In this document: in pieces, positions 9,463-17,662 of the stretch
Numbering within the stretch: position 1 is the first letter of the stretch
Layout: each line of letters opens with the position of its first letter
Origin: Pirellulales bacterium
GTDB taxonomy: Bacteria; Planctomycetota; Planctomycetia; Pirellulales; JACPPG01
DNA length: 58,192 nt
Reading direction: 5' to 3'
Assembly: GCA_036490175.1 (NCBI GenBank)
Contig: DASXEJ010000127.1
Coordinates: forward strand, 1 to 58,192
Program-made: the position numbers and the translations under genes
The notes under the pieces: generated by a model
Database searches by the model: none
Told to the model about the DNA's origin: nothing
What the model saw: only the letters and a program-made list of their open reading frames with translations

Positions 9463-9525
9463 GCCGGCTGCCTTTGCGCCACACGGTTGCTTGTTGTGCC
9501 AGAAGCTCAGGCGTATATTCGCGCC

Positions 9526-10605
9526 ATGGCTAACTTTCAGACTCCGCGGATTCGTGTCCAGGCGTTTTGCGAGCGATTTGGCTTGCGGTTGCCGATCCTT
9601 CTCGCGCCCATGGCCGGAGTTCCGGCGCCGGCACTCTCGATCGCCGTTGCCAACGCCGGGGGCCTGGCTGCCTGCGGCGCTGTGCTGATGCAACCCGACG
9701 CGATCTTGCAATGGGCTCGGACGTTTCGCGCGGGCAGTGACGGCCCTTTTCAATTCAATCTGTGGATACCGGATCCGGTGCCACATCGTGACCAAACGCA
9801 CGAGGCCTTGGTGCGTGAGTTTCTCGCCCAATGGGGTCCGCCGGTTTCCGCCGAGATGGAGGTGGCCACGCTACCGAGTTTCGACGCACAATGTGCCGCT
9901 GTGCTCGAAGCCGCGCCGTCGTTTGTGTCGTCGGTCATGGGGGTCTACCCCGATCGGTTCGTCGCGCAACTCAAGGACCGCGGGATCCGCTGGTTTGCCA
10001 ATGTCTCGACCGTTGCCGAGGCCCGCACGGCCGAGGCGGCCGGCGCCGACGTGATCGTGGCGCAGGGAATGGAGGCGGGCGGACATCGCGGCAGCTTTGA
10101 CGCTGCTAGCGCCGAGCGCGAGTTAGTGGGCCTGTTCGCGCTCGTGCCGGCAATCGTCGATGCAGTACGCATTCCCGTGGTGGCGACCGGGGGCATTGCC
10201 GACGCCCGGGGCATCGCAGCGGCACTCGTGCTCGGTGCGTCGGCCGTGCAGATAGGCACGGGCTTTTTACGTTGCCCCGAAGCTGGCATCCCGTCGGCCT
10301 GGGCCGATACGCTCGCCCAAACGTCTCCGGAAGGGACCATGCTCACCCGCGCATTTAGCGGCCGGGCTGGTCGCAGTATCGCCACGGCCTATGCCCGAGC
10401 CGCAGCGGGCCACGCTGCACCCGCACCGGCCCCTTACCCGATCCAGCGAGCGTTGACCAAAGCGATGCGAGAAAAGGCGAATCGCGACGGAGATATCGAG
10501 CGGATGCAGGCCTGGGCCGGGCAAAGCGCTGCACTGGCCCGAGCAGAGCCGGCCGCAACCTTGACGACCCGATTATGGCAGGACGCCCAGCCTCTATTGG
10601 CCTGA
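9526..10605 (+). CDS. Nitronate monooxygenase (2-nitropropane dioxygenase family)
   Basis: A 359-residue FMN-dependent TIM-barrel enzyme. The N-terminal LPILLAPMAGV is the usual first strand. QGMEAGGHRGS at 180-190 is the family signature and carries the catalytic-type His187. PVVATGGIAD and GASAVQIGTGFL bind the FMN phosphate. Members oxidise alkyl nitronates such as propionate 3-nitronate in the cytoplasm, a detoxifying role. The ATG at 9526 is preferred to a TTG at 9487 because it gives the usual short N-terminus. It lies 63 bases after the haem protein in the same direction, but no functional link is evident. Related FMN enzymes such as enoyl-ACP reductase FabK share the fold; the EAGGH motif favours nitronate monooxygenase. 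Confidence 0.88.
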   Translation: MANFQTPRIRVQAFCERFGLRLPILLAPMAGVPAPALSIAVANAGGLAACGAVLMQPDAILQWARTFRAGSDGPFQFNLWIPDPVPHRDQTHEALVREFLAQWGPPVSAEMEVATLPSFDAQCAAVLEAAPSFVSSVMGVYPDRFVAQLKDRGIRWFANVSTVAEARTAEAAGADVIVAQGMEAGGHRGSFDAASAERELVGLFALVPAIVDAVRIPVVATGGIADARGIAAALVLGASAVQIGTGFLRCPEAGIPSAWADTLAQTSPEGTMLTRAFSGRAGRSIATAYARAAAGHAAPAPAPYPIQRALTKAMREKANRDGDIERMQAWAGQSAALARAEPAATLTTRLWQDAQPLLA

Positions 10606-10732
10606 AATTTGCCTCTGGAGAGCAACCTATAGTTGTGATGGTTAAGCACTATAGGCGGTGCGTTGCTACGGAGTCGATCTGAAGCCGCGATCTGAACGGA
10701 GCGGTAACAGTTGCCCTTGTTGCCGGTTGCAA

Positions 10733-11371
10733 ATGAATCGCCGCCGCTTTGTCTTCTGGATCAGCCTGGGGATCTTTGGACTCGCCGAGAAACTGCGCGC
10801 GGGCGCCCTCGACGAATTGGCGGCCAGCATCCTGCGCTCGACCGGGTCCAAAAGGATCGCGCCTGCGGAATCGACCTCGGAGGCAGCGGCCCCCGAGCAT
10901 TGGACCTCGGCTACCAATAACACGTGGCATTGGTACGAGCGCGAGAAATTTATCGAGGGGCGCTGGAAGCTGACCGGCATCACGACCCCGATCAACAACT
11001 TTACCGGCGAGCGGTATGCCGGCCGCAATGGCTACCTGGACGAGAGCCTGGTCCCCGCGGAAGTTCGCGGTGGTTACGAAGAGGATCGCGATGTCGTCGT
11101 CGAGGACTCAGGCCCGGAGACCGCTCCAGGCAAGCCGGATCCGGCGCGCCGCGCGCGGCACGGGCGCCCGCCCAGCAAGTGGCTGCGAAGCTTGCACGCG
11201 GACGAGCTGCGCATCTGGCTCAGAACGATCGATGTGCCCGAGGCGGGTGTCAGCGGCATGAGCTTTCTCACGCATCTGACGCGCGACCATTCGTTTCGCG
11301 AGGCCAACGTTATCGACCTCACCAGCGACGAGCAGGCGCTACTGCACGCGGCGGCCCACTACGGCTATTGA
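10733..11371 (+). CDS. Unknown protein with Tat-like signal
   Basis: A 212-residue protein that I do not recognise. It starts MNRRRFVFWISLGIFG, a twin-arginine-like signal with a short hydrophobic core, so export is likely. The mature part is mostly hydrophilic, with a conserved-looking aromatic segment (NNTWHWYEREKF, then EGRWKLTG) and a C-terminal part rich in His, Asp and Glu (MSFLTHLTRDHSF). No metal or catalytic motif can be claimed. The ATG at 10733 is chosen over an upstream frame extension because the signal starts there. It is flanked by nitronate monooxygenase upstream and a convergent gene downstream. Confidence 0.6.
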   Translation: MNRRRFVFWISLGIFGLAEKLRAGALDELAASILRSTGSKRIAPAESTSEAAAPEHWTSATNNTWHWYEREKFIEGRWKLTGITTPINNFTGERYAGRNGYLDESLVPAEVRGGYEEDRDVVVEDSGPETAPGKPDPARRARHGRPPSKWLRSLHADELRIWLRTIDVPEAGVSGMSFLTHLTRDHSFREANVIDLTSDEQALLHAAAHYGY

Positions 11372-11460
11372 TCAGCCGCGCAACGACATCCGTTCGGGCG
11401 GTTGCGCGACGAAGTCAACTGCATGGAGTTAGCGCGCCAATTGCTTCGCGAGGCGCCGAA

Positions 11461-13227
11461 TCAGTTAGTTGCTTTCGACGTCTTAATCGGGTTGATGACG
11501 GAATAAAACCCGAACATCATCTCGTCCCAGGTCTGCTCGCCCCAGTTGACCGTATGCGCAGGATTGGGGTTGGCAGGATTGTCTGCCGAATTGTCGAAAT
11601 AGGCTGTGCAAACCATCCGGCTTCCCTTGGGAATCTGCCGTGGTTCTTTCAGCATGTACCACAGCTGCCAGTTGAAATCGTACTTCGGCACGTCAAGCAG
11701 CGTTTCCTGCGTGCCATCGGGCAAGATCAACTCGTATTTGAATGACTTGCCGCGCAGGTGCATATGAGGATTCATGCCCAGCAGCACCGTATCGCGGCGA
11801 AACTTGTGCTCGGCCTTGACCAGGTGATTGCCGTCGTTCGGCGGTATCCGCAAAGACATCGTGCCGCAACTGGCGCCAAGCACTTCGTGTGTCACTTCCG
11901 CCGGCTTCGCATAGACGAATCCGACGTAGCTGCGGTCGTCCTGCGCTTTGCCGTTAGGAGTGTAATGACATTGGAAAACCAGCTTCGAACCGGCCGGCAC
12001 GCGAATCGCGGCACCGTTCCCTAAGCGGCGCGGGGTCATGCCGGGGGCGTATGCCATTTGCGGATCGCCAAAGTCCATCGAACCCCGCTGCTGAACAAAG
12101 ACGATTACATGGTGCACAACGGCCGGGTTGCCTGCCTTCACCTCGGCCTGTTTGATCCAGTGGTCCTCGGTAAAACCGGGATCGACGACGAAGTGCTTAT
12201 AGCTCACCACGCCCTCGGCCGGCACGGTGTACGGCTCGTCGCGCATATAAAAAATCTGGTCCGGCTGCGAGATGCCCCAACCTTCGGCAAATTCCGCCGC
12301 GGGGGGCAGGTCAGCATCATTCCCCTTGGGGCAGCCGTTGGCCACCCAGCGGTCGATCAGGTCGATCTCTTCCTTGGCCAGCGAGGGATTGTTCTTGAAC
12401 TGGCCATGCTCGGGCGCGGCAAACCAGGGAGGCATCCGCCGCTCATGCACGACTTCCTTCATCATCTCGGCCCAGCCGACCGCTTCGTCGTAACTGGTCA
12501 GCGAGAACGGCGCGATCTGTCCATCATGATGGCATTCCACGCAACGATTCTTCAACAGCCGCGCGATCTGGTTCGAATAGGTAACGTCTCCCGAAGGGTC
12601 GGCACGCTTAACTCGGCCGATCAGACAGCCGACCGCCTCAGCCGTAGGTTCGCTCACGGATTTACCAGACAGCAGCTCTTCGATTGCTGCTTCGAGGTCG
12701 TTGCGCCCTGCCTTCTTGCGCTGATAGCCGACACCGTACTGGTCGTCGATGCGCCCCCAGTACCGCACGACGCGGTCGCCGTCGAGCAGAAAGACTTCCG
12801 GCGTTCGCACCGCGTTCAAGCGATCGGCGATTTCGTTGGCCGGGTCTTTCAATACCGGGAAGGGGATTTCCATCTTCCGCGCGTGAGCAGCCACCTCGGT
12901 GATCGAATCTTGTTGATTCGCATTGATGCCGACGAAGGCCACACCCTGCGGCTCCCACTTCGCCGACAGCTCAGCCAGGCGCGGCAGGTACACATTAGCG
13001 AGCGGGCATTCCGTTCCTAGAAAAGCCAGCACTACCAGCTTCTTATCTTGCCAATCCTTGAGCGACCTGACCGGCCCACGGCAATCGTGCAGCGAAAAGT
13101 CCTCGACAGCGCGGCCGATGCGTTCGTTATTGACCGCAGCGGCGCGCGCGTGAGTGGTGGCCAACAACCCAACCAGCGACAACAGACCTGCAAGCAGGAC
13201 CAGTGACCGGCGAAACCGAACAGCCAT
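11461..13227 (-). CDS. Redoxin / cytochrome c / copper-monooxygenase-like fusion
   Basis: A 588-residue exported protein of three parts. Residues 1-30 are a signal peptide. About 35-190 is a thioredoxin-like redoxin domain (VVLAFLGTECPLANVYLPRL) with one cysteine (Cys74) where CxxC would be. About 215-300 is a monohaem cytochrome segment with CVECH at 229-233 and RRMPPW near the distal side. About 325-588 resembles the copper type II ascorbate-dependent monooxygenase fold: HH at 372-373, QCHYTP with His421, and NPHMH with His488 and His490. The DEMMFGFYS segment near 568-576 could give the methionine ligand. The substrate is unknown. It should act in the periplasm and could hydroxylate or sense copper/redox state. 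It faces away from the BlaI-M56 pair. Confidence 0.85.
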   Translation of the reverse strand: MAVRFRRSLVLLAGLLSLVGLLATTHARAAAVNNERIGRAVEDFSLHDCRGPVRSLKDWQDKKLVVLAFLGTECPLANVYLPRLAELSAKWEPQGVAFVGINANQQDSITEVAAHARKMEIPFPVLKDPANEIADRLNAVRTPEVFLLDGDRVVRYWGRIDDQYGVGYQRKKAGRNDLEAAIEELLSGKSVSEPTAEAVGCLIGRVKRADPSGDVTYSNQIARLLKNRCVECHHDGQIAPFSLTSYDEAVGWAEMMKEVVHERRMPPWFAAPEHGQFKNNPSLAKEEIDLIDRWVANGCPKGNDADLPPAAEFAEGWGISQPDQIFYMRDEPYTVPAEGVVSYKHFVVDPGFTEDHWIKQAEVKAGNPAVVHHVIVFVQQRGSMDFGDPQMAYAPGMTPRRLGNGAAIRVPAGSKLVFQCHYTPNGKAQDDRSYVGFVYAKPAEVTHEVLGASCGTMSLRIPPNDGNHLVKAEHKFRRDTVLLGMNPHMHLRGKSFKYELILPDGTQETLLDVPKYDFNWQLWYMLKEPRQIPKGSRMVCTAYFDNSADNPANPNPAHTVNWGEQTWDEMMFGFYSVINPIKTSKATN

Positions 13228-13392
13228 GAGATTTCTCCCCGCAAGTGAATTTCAGCAAACCGCCAGGCCGCCGACACGCTTGTGACGAGCACTAAAAGCG
13301 TAGAGAGGAGGAGAGTCTAATGCAACTGGAATCGAGAGCCGAAACTACGGCCCGACACTGCGCCAACCGAAAACGTACCTTAGGGGTCGCCG

Positions 13393-16300
13393 TTATTCGT
13401 CCAGTCGCAGGTTGCCCAGGTCGATCGGCTTCTGCGGGTCTTCATCGTCCTTCAACTCGGGCACCGCGAAGCGAAAATCCACGATGCGTCCGACCTTGTG
13501 CCCCCAGTCAAATCGCACGTCGAGCTCGTAGTTCGCGGCAACCATGTCGTCGATCCGAAAGTTGCCGTCCGGATCGACGCTGGCCTGGTAGTACGGACGC
13601 GATGCTTCCAGGCTGTGATAAAATGCCTTATCGGCGGGACTGGGGTTCGGCGGCAGCGGCGGCAATTGGCTCTCCACGGTGATGAACGCGAAGCTCCACA
13701 GCACCTTTTTATCGTAGCCGGCGGGCGGAATGAGCCGGCCGATGACTGGTCGGCCCGTGCCCCCCAGATCGAGATGCGTGGTCTCGCCGGCCGTGAGCTG
13801 TGCTGCGACCATTTGCGACGAAGTAACCTCCGTCGCGCCTTCCTTGACCATTAGCATAATGCGCCGGCCCAGGTGGCAATCTCCTGGGAACACGCGCTCG
13901 AACACGAATTGTCCCTTGTCGCCGGTCGTGACGTCATAATGCGTATAAATATGGGGTTCGTCCTGCCCAGTAGAGTAAACCGTGTTTGTATTCAGTGTCA
14001 GCGCGGCGTTCGGGACCAGGTCTTTGCCGACGTGAAAGGTTCCCTCAACACGTGCCCACGCGGTCAATTTGATGGCCGGCGGAAGGGGGTCGTCGCCCGG
14101 CTGCAGATAGGCGTATCCCGTGGGATGAGTAATCACTAATTGATAGGGGCCGTCCTGCCCCGGAAAGCTGAATCGCCCCGAGTCGTCGGTATCCTGGCGA
14201 GCGGCATACGTGCCACCGTCGTCGATCACGCCGTCATGGATGTTGATTTGCGATCCGACGATTCCCACGGCTATTTTGGCCCGACGAGCGGGCTCACCCT
14301 TGGGCGTCGTGACCACGGCGGCAACGTCTTTGGCTTTCTTCAAGGCGAAATCGATCTCGATATTCCCCTCGTCGCTATGGATCTCGCGCGAGGTCGCGAT
14401 TTCGTACCCCTTGGCTTCGATGCGTACCAGGTGGGAATGTTCACCGCGGTTGCGACGCAATACGTAATGTCCTTCGTTGGTCTCGTACCCGTCGTGCCTA
14501 TTCCAGCTTATGTGTCCATCGACGGCCACAGAGGCGGGAAAAGCGCGCAAGTCGCCAATGGGTTTGCCGGTATCAACGTCCGTCACTTTGCCAGTGATCA
14601 CCAGCAAGGGGTTCGTGTGGAAGACGTACTCTTCGTCGCGTGCCTTGAGTGGCTGCAGCAACATTTGCATCCCCCCGACCGGACAAACGTCGACCAGGAT
14701 TTCGTCCAAGGGGGCTTCGTTCCACTCCCACACCCCAAGCTGGTTTGCGTATTGGTTGACACTATCGAATTCAAAGTATTCTATACGCCCGCGCCATTGC
14801 TGAAAGAATATCCGCGCCTTGGGCGCCGGATTTCCCGCTGCATCCAGAACGCGGACGCGGAGCTTGCCGCCGGTTTTCAGCTCGAAATCGACCGGGTCCA
14901 TTTCGGAATCGATCCGCACCTCTTTCAATTCCATCGCGCGCCCCTTGGCCGATGCGACAACGCGCGACACGCGTGGCTCGCACCCTACGAGCTGATAACG
15001 TCCGCTGGCATCTGTCGTGGCCTTGCGGGTATCGTTCAAGAACTTTGTGCGAACGACAGCCCCTTCGATTGGTCTTCCCAATTCATCGGTCACAAGACCC
15101 GTTACGGTCAGTCCCGGATCGAGTGCGATCTTTGTTGTCGGAACGTCCCCCTCCTTTATGCCAAACTCGCTCCGCGTCAGTGAACGGCGCAGTGCCATGA
15201 AGTTGGGACTGGTAATCTCGACGTGGATCTCGTTAAGTCCATTGGGCACGCTATCGAAACGCCATTTTCCGAACGCGTCGGTCTTGGTCCTGGCACCCGC
15301 GCCGAACTGGCGCGTATCGCCAGGCCGCTTCTTAAACTCTAGGCGCGGCGTAACCTTGACGCCCGCCAGGGGTGACCCCTGCTCGTCGACGATCACGCCG
15401 CCGACAGACCAGGCCTTGTCGAGCTCGGCCGTGAATTTCTCGGGAATCGCTTCGGGATGGTCGTTCGCTTCCCATTTTGCACAATAGGGGCCGAAGCCTG
15501 GCGTTTGGATCATGGCGCTGAAATTGACCGGCACCTTCCGCAGTGCCAAGGTCACACGGCCGTCGTCGTCTGTCCGGGCAAAACTGCCGTATGCAGCTTT
15601 TCGGACAAACGCGCCGTGGGTGATTTGCTCGGCCGTCGGCGATTGGTCGGTACGGAATTCGACCTCGATATTCGGTAGAGGCTTTCCGTCCGGTCCCACA
15701 ACCAAAAGATCGAACGTAGGAACCTTGGGCGCGGCAGCACCATCGGTGGCTGCAGTGTCCTTCGCTTTGTCGTCCTCAGGCGCCGACGCCGAGATCCACG
15801 CCGGGGGTGCGACCATTACCAGGGCCGCTACCAATGCGAGCGCCACAATGCCGCCACGCGAAAGTCTCACGGGTTCGGGCAGCGGCTCGCCGACTAGCCG
15901 CGCGATGCGACGCCGCAATTCGGAGGGGCTCCGGCCACTGACGGCAAGCGCCGTAATCTCGTCGGTAGGGAAAGCCTGTTTGCCACCACGCCGCGACGGC
16001 GCCTGCATGTTGAGTTCGACGACGTGCAGTAATGCCGTCGCATATCGCAGGCGCGGTTCCGCGCCCGTCGAAGCTACTGACTGGCACGCCATCTCGTCGC
16101 AGCAATACTCTCGCAACGTGCTGATCTGCCGGCTGAGCAACCAAACCGCCGGATTGAAGAACAGCACCGACTCGGCCACGCGCTGCAATAGAAAGACCCA
16201 CATGTCGTAACGCGTTATGTGGGCCAGTTCATGCGCAATGATCAGGCCGAGTTCGTCGGCCGAAAGTCCGGTTATTGTCGCCGCAGGAAACAAGATCACC

Positions 16301-16986
16301 GGTCGAACCAGACCGACAACCTTGGGCACCAGGATCTTCTCGGCGTGCGCGATTGCAGGAACCACGCGCATCGACCATGTGCGCGCAAGAGCCGCGACCT
16401 GGTCAAACAGCACGCCGTCCGTGATGCGCACGGCTGAGCGTGCCAAGCGCTGCGCGTGCCAGATGCCCAGCAACAATCTTCCCAACATGACCAGGACGCC
16501 GAGCGCGTAGGCGGTGACAACCCATGGCGCCGTGCGATCCCACATCGTGGCGGGCTCCGCTAGGAAATCTCTTGCCGAGGTCGGATGGCTGACCGCCAGT
16601 TCCTTGAAACCATCATTCGTCGTCGACGGGCCTGACGCCTTGGCAGCGGTGGAACGTTTCTCCGACAACCCATGTTCAGCCGTCGCGCGTGCCGGCAACG
16701 TGTTGAGGATTGTGTTCACGTCGGCAATAAGTGGATCAGGTCTGTCGACATCGATGAACCAAAACGTGACGGGAACCAATGCCAGGCTGGCAACGAGTAG
16801 CGCCACGCAGATGGCGTACGATCGTTCCAAGACAAATCGCGTCGACATGCGTTTTGGCAATCGGGTGATGGCCCACGCGACGAGTGCCAAGGCCAGGCCT
16901 TGCCAGAGTGAGTGCAACAGTGCCAGGCACAGGCGTCTGCTGATGATGGGATCGCTGATTGAATCGATGAGTGCTGCCCAGCTCAT
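13393..16986 (-). CDS. BlaR1-type M56 membrane metalloprotease with large regulatory-like tail
   Basis: A 1197-residue protein. The N-terminal 300 residues have several membrane helices (20-42, 55-78, 155-175) and the M56 zinc motif HELAH at 252-256, followed by REYCCDE (292-298) with the third ligand. A last helix lies at about 376-396. The remaining 800 residues are outside the membrane and consist of beta-sandwich units like carboxypeptidase regulatory/Ig-like domains (SPLAGVKVTPRLEF, RPIEGAVVRTKFL, GRYQLVGCEP, GKPIGDLRAFP). BlaR1/MecR1 relatives sense a ligand outside and cleave a BlaI repressor inside. Here the sensor is not a penicillin-binding domain. The ATG overlaps the blaI-like stop as ATGA, so the two are translated together. 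Confidence 0.9.
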   Translation of the reverse strand: MSWAALIDSISDPIISRRLCLALLHSLWQGLALALVAWAITRLPKRMSTRFVLERSYAICVALLVASLALVPVTFWFIDVDRPDPLIADVNTILNTLPARATAEHGLSEKRSTAAKASGPSTTNDGFKELAVSHPTSARDFLAEPATMWDRTAPWVVTAYALGVLVMLGRLLLGIWHAQRLARSAVRITDGVLFDQVAALARTWSMRVVPAIAHAEKILVPKVVGLVRPVILFPAATITGLSADELGLIIAHELAHITRYDMWVFLLQRVAESVLFFNPAVWLLSRQISTLREYCCDEMACQSVASTGAEPRLRYATALLHVVELNMQAPSRRGGKQAFPTDEITALAVSGRSPSELRRRIARLVGEPLPEPVRLSRGGIVALALVAALVMVAPPAWISASAPEDDKAKDTAATDGAAAPKVPTFDLLVVGPDGKPLPNIEVEFRTDQSPTAEQITHGAFVRKAAYGSFARTDDDGRVTLALRKVPVNFSAMIQTPGFGPYCAKWEANDHPEAIPEKFTAELDKAWSVGGVIVDEQGSPLAGVKVTPRLEFKKRPGDTRQFGAGARTKTDAFGKWRFDSVPNGLNEIHVEITSPNFMALRRSLTRSEFGIKEGDVPTTKIALDPGLTVTGLVTDELGRPIEGAVVRTKFLNDTRKATTDASGRYQLVGCEPRVSRVVASAKGRAMELKEVRIDSEMDPVDFELKTGGKLRVRVLDAAGNPAPKARIFFQQWRGRIEYFEFDSVNQYANQLGVWEWNEAPLDEILVDVCPVGGMQMLLQPLKARDEEYVFHTNPLLVITGKVTDVDTGKPIGDLRAFPASVAVDGHISWNRHDGYETNEGHYVLRRNRGEHSHLVRIEAKGYEIATSREIHSDEGNIEIDFALKKAKDVAAVVTTPKGEPARRAKIAVGIVGSQINIHDGVIDDGGTYAARQDTDDSGRFSFPGQDGPYQLVITHPTGYAYLQPGDDPLPPAIKLTAWARVEGTFHVGKDLVPNAALTLNTNTVYSTGQDEPHIYTHYDVTTGDKGQFVFERVFPGDCHLGRRIMLMVKEGATEVTSSQMVAAQLTAGETTHLDLGGTGRPVIGRLIPPAGYDKKVLWSFAFITVESQLPPLPPNPSPADKAFYHSLEASRPYYQASVDPDGNFRIDDMVAANYELDVRFDWGHKVGRIVDFRFAVPELKDDEDPQKPIDLGNLRLDE

Positions 16987-17381
16987 TTTTTTTGCTCCGC
17001 AGCCTTACGGCTAATCAGTCGACGCAGGTCGGCGAGTTCGTCAGCGCCCAGGTCGGCGGTCTCGATCAAGTTCAGAACCATGGCCGACGACGATCCGCCG
17101 AACACCCTGGACAGCAGGTCCCCCACGATGCCCCCCGCGATATCTTCCTTTTTGACCTTGGGCGCGAAGAGGAACGCGTTCGCCAGCTTCTTTCGGCCCA
17201 GGTACCCCTTGCGCACCATGATGTTGAGCATCGTGATGACGCTGCTATGGGAAAGCGCGCGTCCGGCTTGTTTTTCGAGGTCAAGGCGTACATCGCGTAC
17301 CGGCAAGGGGGACCTACCCCAGAGCACCTTGAGAATTTCAAGTTCGAGTTCTGTCGGATGTTCGGACGCCGGGCGAGCCAT
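16983..17381 (-). CDS. BlaI/MecI/CopY-family transcriptional repressor
   Basis: A 132-residue winged-helix repressor. It starts MARPASEHPTELELEILKVL, followed by the recognition-helix region RALSHSSVITMLNIMVRKGYLGRK spread over about 45-70. The C-terminal helices (about 90-128) dimerise and, in relatives, carry the cleavage site for the M56 partner. AGGAAGAG just upstream supports the ATG at 17381 over a longer frame. Its stop overlaps the M56 gene start by four bases. It probably represses its own operon, and perhaps the divergent gene, through the dyad at 17542-17560. Confidence 0.92.
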   Translation of the reverse strand: MARPASEHPTELELEILKVLWGRSPLPVRDVRLDLEKQAGRALSHSSVITMLNIMVRKGYLGRKKLANAFLFAPKVKKEDIAGGIVGDLLSRVFGGSSSAMVLNLIETADLGADELADLRRLISRKAAEQKK

Positions 17382-17488
17382 GACTCTTCCTGTCAGAAAT
17401 ATTGTCGCCACGCAGGCCATTCCGCGGGCGCCCCACGGCAGACCTGAAACGAAAGTTCAATCTCACCTTTTGGAGGGCTGCGCCAAAT

Positions 17489-17560
17489 CATCTAATTCTT
17501 TCGATGATATTAACGGTGACCTTTCCTCGCGTCAATAAAATCATCTAATAAAATTAGATG
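17489..17560. promoter_or_regulatory. Putative BlaI operator region (CATCTAAT half-sites)
   Basis: CATCTAAT at 17542-17549 and ATTAGATG at 17553-17560 form a perfect 8-bp dyad with a 3-base spacer. A third half-site CATCTAAT lies at 17489-17496, itself within ATCATC-N10-GATGAT (17487-17508). Both sites sit between the repressor gene and the divergent BRCT-MerR-TPR gene, in unusually AT-rich sequence. Binding by the neighbouring repressor is inferred from position and symmetry. Confidence 0.6.
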
Positions 17561-17662
17561 TGCTGGTCTGGGGCCGCGAGAGCTCTCGGGCCGACGACGC
17601 GGTGACAGCAAGCCGATGTCGTGGCTTGGCAACCGCCCTGCGATGGCGATAATCAGGGGCGC

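Noticed and set aside
12058..13020. 320-codon plus-strand frame opposite the redoxin-copper fusion
   Set aside because: The minus strand carries clear haem and copper motifs; this frame has none.
14140..15183. Long plus-strand open frame (347 codons) inside the M56 gene
   Set aside because: It is the complement of a clearly coding frame in GC-rich DNA, has no family motif, and the minus-strand gene explains the region fully.
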